Source: Telopea speciosissima
Lineage: Eukaryota; Streptophyta; Magnoliopsida; Proteales; Proteaceae
Direction: 5' to 3'
NCBI RefSeq assembly: GCF_018873765.1
Contig: NC_057922.1
Location: 64,008,755 to 64,072,754, forward strand
Length of the DNA stretch: 64,000 nucleotides
A model generated the notes under the pieces. That model was not told the origin of the DNA and did no database searches. It saw nothing but the letters and a program-made list of their open reading frames with translations. Position numbers and translations under genes: made by a program. Position 1 is the stretch's first letter; every line of letters begins with the position of its first letter. Shown piece by piece: positions 22,701-34,058 of the stretch.

Positions 22701-22956
22701 TGAGATTTTCCTAACTTGTTGGGTTGTACCTCTTTCCTATTACGTTCATTTTTCTTTTTTTTTATGGTCCGTCTCTCATTTGATATTTTCCATTTTCCGT
22801 TTCTCATCTCAAATTCTATTCTTCTTTTCCCATCTCTTCATTCCCCTTTTTTGTCTAGACCTTAGTTTTCTTTACTTTGTTTTGTTTGGATCCATGTAAC
22901 CGACCCCATTAAGTTGGGATAAGGCTGAGTTTGTTGTTGTTGTACGTAAGTATTTA

Positions 22957-23603
22957 CATTCAGACATAAACCGAAACACCAAGATAGTTAATCGGTTTGT
23001 TATCAGTTTCGACCTCCAGAGAAAGAGGGGTTTTCTGACTGCTCCATCACCGGATTCAGCCATGTCCAACATGAAGACAATGTTGCTCGTATTGCTCAAA
23101 GCCCACTTCCTCATGATGAACTTCGTGTTTAAAAAACCATTTAAAGGCGGTGCCGTCAGCAGAGAGTCTCGTGGCAGAGGAAAGCCTCTAAAGCTTCTAG
23201 AGTTTCAGAAAACTTGGCTCACGAAGCTGAAGAAGACAAGGTTCAGAATACGAATGAGCTTCAAGGAATGAAGAATCAGGAAGTTGAAACTCGGGCTTCT
23301 GTAAAGGCTGAAGAAGGGGAACATGAAGACTCTCAAAAGCAGCTAATTACATGCTTTTCCTCTCAAATTTCTAGCCTAAATTCCCCATCCATACCTCAAC
23401 TGACACGAAAGATTACCCAGAGACCAAATCGGGAATTCAAATATCGTGAGCGAAAATTCAGATCGGCATATAAGAACTGATCAATCAAAACCCTTACCGA
23501 AGAAGTTTTAAAAAAAAACCCTGATTAAATCTAAATAAAACAAAAGAAATTATTCACTGGATCTTCATCACACATGGCAAAGGAAAGTTGATTCTATTCG
23601 TAC
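22957..23603. other. Unassigned; possible coding-like frame on plus strand
   Basis: Plus frame ending with a stop at 23478-23480 reads an acidic, Lys/Glu-rich peptide (ENLAHEAEEDKVQNTNELQG ...) and ends REFKYRERKFRSAYKN. It has no ATG in a good position and no family I recognise; it could be an exon of a decayed gene or chance. Confidence 0.25.
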
Positions 23604-23890
23604 CTGAAACAGCACCAATAAGAACGAAGCTCTGAAAGAAAGTTGCAGCGCGTAAACAATACTTTGCGAAAGCAAAAATCCTTCAACCCGTTGCAACGAA
23701 GAACGAGAGAGGATGATTCGAGGGATATGATTTCTGAAATTAGGGTCTGGTGATTGGGAAACGGTAGGAGAGATTACCGGGATTGGTTGTGGCAGCGCAG
23801 GGGCCAGTTACCGCTTTACAGGCAAAGTCTCTACCGCAGAGAGATTGAGTGTTGCCATCGAATACTACACTGAACGACGGACGGCGTCTC
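23604..23890 (-). other. Candidate minus-strand 5' leader exon
   Basis: On the minus strand this stretch looks like a plant 5' UTR. A GAGAGAGAGAGA tract near 23890 is followed by mixed-composition sequence and a strong donor GTTTCAG|gtacga at 23604/23603. It contains a 16-codon upstream frame (23858-23808). The nearest minus-strand gene needing a 5' exon is TFIIE beta, whose first coding exon is preceded by a splice acceptor at 14159 or 14181. The link is inferred only. Confidence 0.35.
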
Positions 23891-24840
23891 TCTCTCTCTC
23901 AAGTAAGGTCGACCAACCCTGTGTAAATTTTCAGTCTAGATGACGCTTACATATGGCAAAAATGGTTCAACGATCAAAGGGAAAATGTCTTCTGAGCTTT
24001 AAGGCAGCCAACAGGGAGGGTGGGACATGGGAGACGGTTGGGGCGGAGTGGAGAGAGTCCATGAAAAGAAAAGAAACGTAACTCATTAAAAATGAACTGA
24101 AGCGTTCAACAGTTCAAACTACATGACAAAAAAAATTGAAAATTTTCACCTATCTCCCTGAGATATCATTTAATTACAAAAATACTCTTCAGCTTTGAAA
24201 AATTCTGCGTACCCAAGGTTCTTAAAAGTTAACACATGCCCCTATTCCGTTGGTCTAAGACTATAGTATTAACATTAAGAGCTAAAATGACAAAATTACC
24301 CTTCAAAAAAAAAAAACCCTTCAACTCACCTTCCCCAAAATGGTTTAGGGTTTCAAAAAAGAAGAAGATGAGTTGCAGGTATCCTTCCTGGTTTGAGAAC
24401 TAGGCATCCTTCTCTTTGGTGCCCTTTAGATTTTTAGTGCATGTGGAGTTGTAAACCTATAGATTGGTTGACTAGATTGGTCATGACATGGATCAGAACC
24501 TATCACATAACAAACTAGAGTTCTACCAATCAGCTTAGCTGGTCACTTCTAGTCCAAAATCCAATGATATAGAAGCTTAATCAACATTCCATATATGAAG
24601 TAAGGCAAAATCTTCAGTCAAAGTAATCCAAACCAGTCTATGGGCTTAGGGCTCTTATAATTGTAACATGTTTCATGACAAAGCACCATAACTCATAGGT
24701 CGGTGGTCCCCACCTAGATAGGTTTAATCAGACTGAAAATTTCCTTTTGTCGAAGACTCCAAGCTAGTGCTTTTTTAATCATCATTTCAATGCCTGTAAG
24801 AGTTTCAAGATACCCCAAACTTAAACATTCACATCAAATC
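23891..24840. other. Intergenic; no gene recognised
   Basis: AT-rich with homopolymer A runs (24127, 24307). If the exon at 23604-23890 is real, its promoter would lie here on the minus strand. Confidence 0.35.
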
Positions 24841-26316
24841 ATTAAAAATAGGGAAAATTATGTACCCATCCCCTGTACTTTGCCCTAATTATACTTTCCT
24901 CCCCTTGATTTTGCCCAATTATATACAATTCTCCTGTAGTTTTCAAGAAATTACTAATTTCTCCCCTACCGTTAGCATGTCTGTTCGGTGCTGACGTAGC
25001 ATGGTTAGATTTTTTATAATGCCCAAACTAACCCTTGGTCATTGTGAGATGACCTTTTTACCCTTCTTCTTCTTCCTCCTCCTCTTGCAACTTCGTCCCC
25101 ACCATACTCCTGCATCCTCTGATTTTGGCATTGAATCAAACTTTTCTGAACCCAACAATACCCTTCTTCTTCTTCATGCTACAATCCCACCCACCCCCAC
25201 CCACCTCATCATGGATAAATTCACATTTTTATTACTCTTCTTTTGGGTTATTCAGGCACAATGTGTATCCCACATAAGATTTCTCCATCAATTTCATGAT
25301 CTGGAGGTTCTGTAACTGTCCCCACTGCTGCAAGAGGTTTGCTTATGTTTCATAGTCCATATTCTTCTTATCCAAACTCCCTAATACGCTCCTCCCGTTG
25401 TTTGAAACTAAATCAGAGGAGGAGAGATGATGAGATCGGGATCTTCTCCATTGACGATTCCGCAATTGATGCCTCCACCCGTATCCTTATCGCTTTGCGC
25501 TTCCCTGCAAATGACTACAAGGACTTCGGGCAGCGAAGAGAAACCGGGCAAGACACATGAACCTTACTACTATTACTACTCACTTGGATTAGAGCTACTC
25601 GCACGACTGCCATGATTCGATTTAAAGCTAGCTAGCTCACAGAAATTAAATGATCAATCCAAGCTACAACCTCCCTGTTTCTTTTCTTTCAAAAGGGTAT
25701 TTATAGATGGAAATTGGGGGTTCAAGAATGTGGGTTTGCATTTGGCGATTCTGGGTGCTCATCGCTTAGTCCTATATTAGGGTTTGATCATATGCAAGTG
25801 AGAAACAGAGCAATATGCAAAGGAGATTCCTTCGGTTTTTAGGTGGGAGATGGTGAATAGTTGTTCATGTTGCAGCTAGAGGAGGTAACTTGGATAGCTG
25901 AAAAAAACGAGTAAAACTAACCTAATTTCTATAATGCTAGCATAGCCAAGCAACATGCCCGCCAACCATTTAACCAAAAACCTCACTCACACACATCACA
26001 TGGGAGTATAGTTACCCTGTCACTCCAGCGTGTTCAAGCAAAGCAACAACGTTGGAAGATTGAAATCAACACCTTCTGCTATGCTCTTTACGCGGTAATG
26101 GAAGCTATGATGATGAACCCATCTACTGTTCAGTCTTTGTAGTGCGTGAATTTAAAGTTTTAGGGAATAAGGGTCCGAGGAGGAGGAGGCAGCAGCTGTA
26201 GTGATGGCGGTGGTGGTGGTGGTGGAGGAAAGAAATGGGTGTTTCAAGGTTGAAGATGATGAAAGGGGTATCATTGTAATTCTACTTGTGGTGTTTTAGA
26301 ATAAGGGTAATATTGT

Positions 26317-27645
26317 TGTAAGTACCATAGTCCTCGTGAGGGGGGTTTCCTTGGCCTTATGGCAACAGGATTTGTCTTTCATGGATTATCGCGTATCATT
26401 TCGATGCATCATTATGGGGGATTGAGATCATGCTTCATAGAAATGAAGTCGCCACCTAGGATTAGAGCCTAGGATCCAATGGGTGTAGCCCCATCCGGAG
26501 TTAACGAAAAGGGCTACGTGATTCCATATGGTCTGGTCAGAGATTATAGGTAAGTGGTCAGGTTACGAGCATGGGAAGGTATTAGCACCGTATCTCGCCC
26601 GGGTAAACTAGTCTTTCTACTAGATGCAAGGTTTCCAAAATTCTCCCTTATTAATATGTCATATATCAACATGCAATACTAAATTATGATGCACTAAACA
26701 TGACAAAGAAAAGGAAAAATCATCTACTATGTACATTAAAGCGAGTTACTTTAATGGCCTACATTATGCCAAAATAAAAAGGAAAGAGACAAATACCTGT
26801 TAAAAAATAAAAAGAATAAAGAGAAATATGCGATGTCCCACGACTCAGGTGGAGACGGATGATCGACTTGCCTCTCTCTTGTCGGACAGAGTAAAGGCTA
26901 TATGAGATGAGTTTCGTTACTCAGACTTTGGGCAAAGCAACATCTGTATAAGGGGTTTTCGTTATTTGTATGCAAACAGAATAACGGCTTAACCTGAGAT
27001 GGGAGCACTCCCTCTTCAAATAAGGTAATCGAAGGATCTACCCGCGACTTGAGAGAAACCTCACAAAAATCATTCAAAGGGGCTTGAATGGAGACAAAAA
27101 GGCCAAAAAATAAATAAATAAATAAACGGATTGAAACCCTCTCCCCACTCTCCTCTTGCTTGTCTAAAATGAAGGAGGGGGGCCTCCCTATTCATAGGGG
27201 GTGACCCACTAATCACGACGCCGTGATGGTCCTCTACGGTGTCGTGGAAGGGTTTTCCACGGCATCGTGGATGACGTCACTTTGGTGATTTCTGTCCTTT
27301 TCCACAGCGCCGCGATGAGTTACCACGGCACTGTGGAATGCCTTTTCACGGCGCCGTACTCTGGGCATGACATCACTAGGCATTTTTTGGGCTTTTCTGG
27401 ACCAGTTTGGGCTTATTAGGCTTTTTTTCTGGGGCCTCCCTATTTATAGCGTGACCATCGTGGCCAGGGAAGGTGAGCAGTACCTCCTTCATCATTTGGT
27501 AAAATTGTCTTATAAGTCATTTTTAAGGATGTCAAGATGATTTGGCTTAAATGTAGGGGCAAGAGTCCTTCTTGAGAGAGATAACGATATCTGTCCGTGT
27601 GCTGTTGTCGTCATCGCCGAGGGGTGACAAAATTCAATGTCTACA
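26317..27645. mobile_element. Solo LTR D (1.3 kb), nested in the MULE
   Basis: Begins TGTAAGTACCATAGTCC and ends CAATGTCTACA. It is flanked by perfect 5-bp duplication ATTGT (26312-26316 and 27646-27650). It contains GAAGTCGCCACCTAGGATT and GGGAAGGTATTAGCACC, words I associate with LTRs of Tat/Ogre-type gypsy elements; that assignment is from memory of the family and not certain. No coding capacity. Confidence 0.8.
27213..27358. repeat. Cluster of palindromic CCACGGCGCCGTGG-like motifs
   Basis: Six variants occur in about 145 bp inside solo LTR D: CACGACGCCGTGATGG, CTACGGTGTCGTGG, CCACGGCATCGTGG, CCACAGCGCCGCGATG, CCACGGCACTGTGG and CACGGCGCCGT. Each is nearly self-complementary; spacing is irregular. 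Confidence 0.75.
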
Positions 27646-27788
27646 ATTGTCTTTTCAAACCATTAACTAACAACACCCTAACACCATCAGCTCATAAGGG
27701 GTCAAAATGTAAGGTGGGAAAACCAAGGGGAGGAATGTGTCATTAGGGCAAAGTACAGGGGAGGGGTACATAATTTTCCATTAAAAAT

Positions 27789-28355
27789 ATGATCTGTCCA
27801 TTTTGATATGATCATGAAGAGGTAATTCCTCATACTCAAGGTAAACTCTCTAAACAACATTCGGAACTATTCCATTCAATATTGCTCTTTTATCTTCCCA
27901 AACTCTATTCCTATCGTTCGGATTTTGACTTAAGCACCAGAGAGTACGTCCCCCACAGAATCCTAGTCCGTCCCTCTTTTGTGCTCTCTCTGGTTTAAGG
28001 TGTGCAGGCCTCCCAGTGACAAATCATCCATTCAGGTTTCAACAGCAACACCCAAATTTGGAGCTGAACATACATGGATTCTTAGGCAAAGATAGGAAAG
28101 GAGAACTTTAAAATTCTTTTATCTTTATTGGTCATTTTTATTTGAAGACCTACAAGGATACAACAAGCACATGAAACTAAGATTTGGTAAAGAACCACTA
28201 GTATTTCTGAAAGTTCCAAGTTTTTCTTGAACAATTAACTAGTTTCTTTGTATTTACTTGGATCGTATCTTGATTTTGCTGTCCCAACTCCCAAGCATCC
28301 TCTCCTCTATACAGGTGATTGCCCCTCCTTCCCCCTTACTGAAACTAAAGGGACC
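27789..28355. other. Region downstream of thermospermine synthase
   Basis: No gene recognised. It holds the presumptive 3' UTR of the minus-strand gene that ends at 28356. Confidence 0.4.
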
Positions 28356-31300
28356 TCAAGCACGGCAAGCATTCTTCCCATGGCCATGGATGAACCTTGC
28401 ATCTTCTTCTGTATAAATGTGTGTTTCGTTCAGCAATCTGTGATAGAAACTCAAGCATCTCCATTAACCATATATAAAGAAATGTAACTAATTTAGTAAT
28501 TAATCTCATAGAAAAACTAAAACCCAATACAGAAATTAAGGGTGTCAAAATCATACCGAAACCGTTTACCCAAATCGAACCAAGCTGTTTACACCAAAAC
28601 CGTGAAACTGTTAAACAAATGGTTCAGTTTTGGTTTTAAAACTGGGACTGTTTAGTTAGACGGTTTAAAATCAAACTATTTAAACCGATGGTAAACCATT
28701 TAAACAGAAGCAAATATTAGTAATAATAAACCATTAGTGCTTTCATCTATACAATTGGTTGTTGCTAAATTTGAAAACAATGAAAGCCAAATATGGATTG
28801 ATAGAAGTGTATATTTGGAATTTGTAATAAAATAATTGGGTTGGATTCATTCAAATACATTGGTATAGTACGTAGTATTCAATGCTTTTATGAATATTTT
28901 GGTTTCTCTATGAACTAAAATCATGTCATTTTCAATGTGGTTTGTTGAGTACATTTAGCAAGCATTAAATTCGATGTAAAACAGACAAACCATTTAAGAA
29001 CCAAGTATCTAAAACCGTGACTGAAACCATTTAGGGCTAATAAACCAAAACCGTTTACAAACCGAGAAACCAAAGCCGTTTACTAAATAGTTTTTGTTTT
29101 AATAGCTGAAACTGTTTAATAAATGGTTCGGTTATGATTTCACCTAAAAATCTTTGTACCGAACCGAGCCGAACCGAGTACACCGAAATCGAACCCTTTA
29201 ACACCCTTATCAGAAATAGATGCTCCAACGTTAATTGATTTAGAAGAATGAGAATGGGTGGTTAACTTACGATAGGTGAACACTCTTATTCATGATAGTA
29301 GAGGAGATGAAGAAGGCGCCATTTAGGTAGAGTAGCTCCCCATCAATTCTTTCTTCAATCATACAATCAATTTGTTTGGCATCAAGATCGAATGGCTGGT
29401 CGGAGGCCTGGAATTGTTACTCAAGAATTAAGTATTAAATACAGAACACAGTAAAAAAAATTCTGAATGAAAGGTAATATTATTTTATAGTTTCTTACCA
29501 TTACCCATCCCCATGTATCTGCAAAAGATGGCACATGAGCTGTGTATGCAAGCACATCTGCACAAAATCAAACATTTCAGTGTTTATTCCTACAAGATAT
29601 TAATCAGATAAGCAGAGGATGTGTGAGCTTAAAAATTGAAGAATGAGAAAACCCACACTTAAAGACTTGTTTCAGGGTGTTATATATGGATGAGAAGACC
29701 TCCTTGTGGGTAAGTACACCTGCAGGTCCTGCCTGTAATTGTAAAAAATAAAAATGAAATCATAGACAAAGAGAAGCAGAAGAAGGTAAGTGGAAGTATA
29801 TATAAATACCCACTTGAGTAACAAAGATTCCATTGTCGTTGAGCTTTGGCTTCAGCACGCTTTCATAGAATGATTTAGTGTAGAGCTGATAGCAAGGTCC
29901 TCCTTCAACTGGATCTGCCAAGTCCCCGACTATCACATCAAATTTCTCCTTACGTGACTCCAACTCCGCCCTTAAATCAAACATTAATCTCCTTCAATTA
30001 GTATTAATTTGAAGCTTTGCTCAATACGGCATAAGCTTAAACAAGAAATTTCAATTGACAATTCCAAATAACAACAAGAGGCCGCTTGTTTGACGAGGAC
30101 TTAGGTGGAACGGTGAATTAGTGTGGGAAAGTGCAGATGTGGCATTTCAAAATCTCACCCCACCTTTGTTTGTAGAGATATCAATTCCAGGCCCGGCCCA
30201 GCAGACCCGATGGAGCCCGCCCAACATGTTTAGTAATCGGGCGATCCCGATTGGAGATTCTAGCCCATTAGGTGCCTGACTGGACCAACCAATTCCATGC
30301 CCGACCTAGCCCGACCAAGCTCGACCCTTTAACTTGTAAACTTCCGCTCTCCTTCCCTCCACATTTCCTTTTTTTGATTTGTTTCCAACATTGCATGGAT
30401 GGATTTTGACAATTCATGGGCTGTTGGACCTTCATTAACCTCATGGCCCCACCTTCACTTTGCCCATATCTCCACCACTTAGCAATATTTTCTTCCTTCT
30501 TCCCCCTTACCATCATGTAAATGTAGGCAAAAAGACAAACTCATGGCTGAACTCATATCATCTATGCTCATCATATGGTGCCCACCGGGTGATCCCTCAT
30601 GCCTGACCGCAGCTCAATTAGGTTCAAAATTGAGCCAAATTTTAAAATGTATGACCTTTGGCTCAATTTGATTTCAAAATGCATGTATGATTGCCCAATC
30701 TAGGCTTAGCCCACTTGGACCAATTGAACAATCCCCATATACCCAATGATGTAAATATGCTGATGATCCAATAATTTTTCTATGGTGCAATCCGATAATG
30801 TATATTATTAGTCTTTTTTTTTTGACCTTATGTTTCAATATTTTTTTAGGGCTACACCGTTTAAAGCTTGTTTAGATTTAAACAGGTCCATAGCCCGATT
30901 AAAGTCCGATTCCAATACCCAATTATAGCTCGAAGCTCGACCGAGCCCAATTAGATCCGGCCCAATTATCTAAACAGACAATCACGATGCAGGCTTCAAG
31001 CTTGGTTAAGCCCGATTAGACTGACCAAGCTTGACTGGTTGACACCCCTACTTGTTTGGTTAACCTAGGATGGTGAACTTACAAAAGATCAGAGAACACC
31101 ATTAAATGCTTTGTCGGTTGATGTGGCTTTTGAAAATCCCACACTATGGTTATTGATCATAGAAAAAGTAAAAATCTCACCATTGTCCTACCCACTATAC
31201 TCCAGTCCCATAACATTCCCACCCCATCCTGAATCTGGATCCGCTCCAATGAGCATCCGACGACTGGATTGGCTGGCACCATCCTTGAGAGCATGTCGGA

Positions 31301-32825
31301 TGTGTGCCAGGCAACCCAGTTGTCGGATGCCTCCAAGGAGAGGAGCCTGACTCCCCCATCCTCCCGGTCAAACAAGAGAGAGGGATCTCATGTGTGACCC
31401 ACACCATGAAAGCCGTCCCTTTAAAATTGAAACATTTTGGATTGGACACAGCAAACCAGGAGGGAATCAAAATCAAAATGCCAAATTTAAAAGCTAAAAA
31501 CTCACTTGGCATCGTTGATTACAAGATGAAGCTTCCTGTCGTTAAACGCTTTCTGGTTTACCGTCAAATATTTACGGCAGAAATCGACGACCTCCTGCAA
31601 TAAGCGAACACAGGATTTTAAAGAATGGCGTGTAAAGACTTCTTACAGGGGAAGCTAAATTGAGAGAGGTTAGTAGAGAGTTGAAAACCCTAATTATTAT
31701 ATCTTCTTATGCTTATCTCTTTCCTTTTAATTTTCTTCCTTTTTCGCCTGCTAAAAGGCTATCTGCTCCCAAACCTCCCTGTTCGTAGCAGAAGAATATC
31801 AAATCCTTAAAAAGGACATTACCTTTAATGGGTAAACTCGTCAATTTTGAATCTTTCTCCTCCATAGTGATATTAGTGGTGGGTAGTGTTTAGTGTTAAT
31901 TAATGATATGATAATCCCAATTCAAACTAATCCTCAAGAAACCAATACTACCAACGGCAGAATTGTGGGACCCATTGGTGGCCAGCATTCTTTGTGGCCA
32001 AGACCTACTTTTCTTGATCAGACGGTTTAGATTACTATGATTTGTCGTACCTTATCGATATCACACATGATGACTCTCTCTACATTTTTGTGTCTCAGTG
32101 CTTCTCTTGCAGCAGAACCTTCGCCACCTCCCATTATGAAAACGGTTCTTGGACTGAAATAATTGAAATAACGAACATAAGAAATGAAAAAGGAAAATTA
32201 AAGGAGAAAGGAAAGAAAGAAATTTAATTTTAATTTACTTGGGATGGCATAAGAGAGGTGGATGAATCAAGCATTCATGGTAGATGAACTCATCAGTTTC
32301 AGCACTTTGCATCTTTCCATCAATCACCAAAATCTGTTTCGCATCAAGCAGAGAAGAAAATTAAGAGACATAGAGAGATAATAGAAATATAGAAAGAAAA
32401 AGGGGATTTAATAATCCCAAACCTTCCCGAAGTGCTTTGTGTCCAAAAGAGCAATGTCTTGGTATTCGCTGCTCCCTTTGTGCAGTTCACTGAAAAGTCA
32501 TTTGAATCAAATTTACGACAAAACAAAAAAAAAAAAAAATTTATTTCTGGCATGAAATCGAAAACATAGAAGAGTAAAGAGTGGAGAAGGAAAAGAAAAT
32601 GTCTAAAGAAATCAGATTCTGATTTGACCTAATTCTCAATCCCGAAAGAAAACCAGGAGAGATCATGGCATATATATACCTGTTCAAAGCGTAAGACCAA
32701 TTGAGATAGTCAGCGATCTGTTCTTCAAACCAGCAGCATTTGTTGTGATCACTCTGGTGAAGATCATCGTGAACATTTGAAATCTCTTCAGAAGGAAAGA
32801 AGATTTCAACAGCTTCACTACCCAT
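28356..32825 (-). CDS. ACL5: Thermospermine synthase (ACAULIS5-type aminopropyltransferase)
   Basis: Transfers an aminopropyl group from decarboxylated S-adenosylmethionine to spermidine, giving thermospermine, the polyamine that restrains xylem differentiation in plants. Coding exons (minus): 32825-32680, 32489-32423, 32333-32239, 32153-32051, 31594-31506, 29970-29814, 29732-29657, 29557-29499, 29407-29271, 28437-28356. All have GT/AG and give 336 uninterrupted residues, against 339 in Arabidopsis ACL5. Residues 111-120 are [10 protein letters not shown], the nucleotide-binding loop; CDID is at 133-136. [20 protein letters not shown] starts at 182, with Asp183 at the usual catalytic aspartate position. 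[20 protein letters not shown] follows, and the chain ends [23 protein letters not shown] and the HGHG tail favour ACL5 over spermidine synthase. The start is chosen as the first ATG after the TATA box. Introns 5 and 9 carry MITEs. Confidence 0.95.
28537..29209. mobile_element. hAT-type MITE in ACL5 intron 9 (673 bp)
   Basis: Ends TAAGGGTGTCAAAATC and GAACCCTTTAACACCCTTA. The 8-bp duplications ACAGAAAT (28529-28536) and TCAGAAAT (29210-29217) differ at one base. The interior repeats ACCGTTTA/TAAACGGTT words many times. Related left ends occur at 41250 and 49353. Confidence 0.82.
30173..31050. mobile_element. hAT-type MITE in ACL5 intron 5 (878 bp)
   Basis: Ends TAGAGATATCAATTCC and GGTTGACACCCCTA, flanked by TTTGTTTG (30165-30172) and CTTGTTTG (31051-31058), 7 of 8 identical. 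The interior is rich in GGCCCGGCCCAG/AGCCCGA-type words, like the element at 1787-2339. Confidence 0.75.
31231..31353. mobile_element. Mutator-type hairpin MITE in ACL5 intron 5 (123 bp)
   Basis: Perfect 9-bp duplication CCCCATCCT at 31222-31230 and 31354-31362. The arms are inverted for about 50 bp: left GCATCCGACGACTGGATTGG, right reverse complement GCATCCGACAACTGGGTTGC. A loop of only a few tens of bases leaves almost the whole element as a hairpin. Confidence 0.82.
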
Positions 32826-32955
32826 AACTAAAAAAAAACACAAAGGAGAGAAGAAACCAAGAAGAAATAAAAACCAAAAAAGAGGAACGACAAGAGCGAG
32901 CGACGAAGCAAACCAGCGAAGAATAAACGAGGAGAAGGAAAGACAGGAAGTATTT

Positions 32956-32965
32956 CCTTTTATAG
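32956..32965 (-). promoter_or_regulatory. TATA box of the ACL5-type gene
   Basis: On the minus strand this reads CTATAAAAGG, about 130 bp upstream of the ATG at 32825. It predicts a leader of roughly 100 nt. No ATG lies between the expected start site and the chosen start codon. Confidence 0.7.
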
Positions 32966-33068
32966 AGAAGTTAAAGGAAAAAGAAAGAAGAGAAGCATTA
33001 AAGGAGATGAAACCAAAAAACGAAGAAAACGGGCACGCGTACTTGTAGAAGTGGGTTTTCCTTTGCAT

Positions 33069-33794
33069 GAGTCTGGAGGAAACAAAAAAATTATATATGT
33101 AAAAAAAGCTAGGTGGGTAGTAAGCGTGGGATTACAATAGTAGGACCCAGACATTCACACGCCGAGGTGAAGATCCAACACGTGGAATGGGGTCCTACAT
33201 TCCAAGTGGGCCAATTGGATTGGTGAGAAGTGGGTTGGGCGTTTGCCCTTAGGACACTCGTCATTTAATAATGTAGAGGTGGCATTGTTAAATTCACTGA
33301 AGAGGGACGGTTGTGAAAGAGAGGGGTTTTAGGGTATAGGTGGGGTCCACCACAGTGTGGAGGGGGAACAGGTTCTAGCATGGGAGGATTCCACTAAGTA
33401 GATTTGTGGAGTGTCCACTCCAAACCCCACCCTCTCTCTCTCTCTTTCTCTTTACCCGCATCATCATATCTTCGTGTATTTGCGTGCCGATGACCACATC
33501 ACAAAAGTCAAAATTCCATACATAACCCTTGGTACCAAAAGGAATATGTCAACGCATTCTCTCTAGTGATATCAGCCGTTTTATTTATTTGAAATCTTGA
33601 ATTTTAATCGGCTACACATCGCTGTCTGATCGTGTAGTGCGTGCACCATCACAGGGCCAATGAGAGGCAGTTAACTGAATCTGAATGAGAATTTTTAGTT
33701 CACTAGGGTAGGGGATGAATGGTAATTTTGCATGGTCCTATACTCCTATACTCCTATGAGCACAAAAACCATGGGGCCGATTAGTATTCTTTTT
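33069..33794. other. Upstream region of the ACL5-type gene
   Basis: Contains CT-rich microsatellite CTCTCTCTCTCTC near 33433 and no gene. Likely holds further promoter elements of ACL5, none of which I can name with confidence. Confidence 0.35.
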
Positions 33795-33950
33795 CTCTTT
33801 AATAATTTTTTGGAAGAGGATTTCCCACACTACCAATGTGGGGAATCTCCCATGCAACACCAATGGAAGTATAAGACATGGGTGTCATCAACATGGGACC
33901 CACAAAGTCAAAAGACGGAGAGGGTAAATAATAATAAGCCATGTGAGAGG
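33795..33950. repeat. Dispersed repeat, copy 1
   Basis: A stretch with GAGGATTTCCCACACTACC, CAATGTGGGGAATCT and ACATGGGACCCACA aligns with 48850-48985. Both end in an AATAATAA...CCATGTGA segment. Ends and target duplication were not resolved. Confidence 0.5.
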
Positions 33951-34058
33951 ATGTGTGATTTAGGTTATTAAACTCAGAATTGGGTCCAGTTGATTCTGAT
34001 CCAATTCCAATTTGGATCAAATGGAATAAATTAGGAATTTGTCGAAATCTACTCGATT

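Larger units (their letters stand above)
19751..22942 (+). mobile_element. RTE-type LINE, 5'-truncated, split by solo LTR C
   Basis: A 14-bp target duplication flanks it: TATGTAAGTATTTA (19737-19750) and TACGTAAGTATTTA (22943-22956), one mismatch. The 3' end has the RTE-style tail GGGATAAGGCTGAG followed by TTG repeats. Reverse-transcriptase homology is present in pieces: MPDEWRRSIEVPIYKNKGDI, then after the LTR insertion [59 protein letters not shown] and FRYLGSTINKEG, and finally RWYGHVQWRP near the C-terminus. Several stops and frameshifts show it is dead. The 5' half with the endonuclease is missing. Confidence 0.88.
24850..27779. mobile_element. Mutator-like (MULE) non-autonomous element
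   Basis: Long inverted ends: left AGGGAAAATTATGTACCC followed by CTGTACTTTGCCCTAAT, right the same in reverse complement (CC TCCCCTGTACTTTGCCCTAAT). Flanked by a perfect 9-bp duplication ATTAAAAAT (24841-24849 and 27780-27788), the Mutator size. After removal of the nested solo LTR the element is about 1.6 kb. Internal frames 25001-25315 and 25339-25560 are unassigned and might be captured host sequence. Confidence 0.75.

Noticed and set aside
30079..31380. A larger MITE enclosing both intron-5 MITEs, from GGCCGCTTGTTTGACGAGG to GGTCAAACAAGAG
   Set aside because: The ends match only over TTGTTTGAC and no target duplication was found.
32826..33068. In-frame upstream extension of the ACL5 frame to an ATG at 33066-33068
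   Set aside because: It runs through and beyond the TATA box at 32956-32965, encodes a Phe-rich peptide absent from the family, and the ATG at 32825 gives the expected N-terminus.
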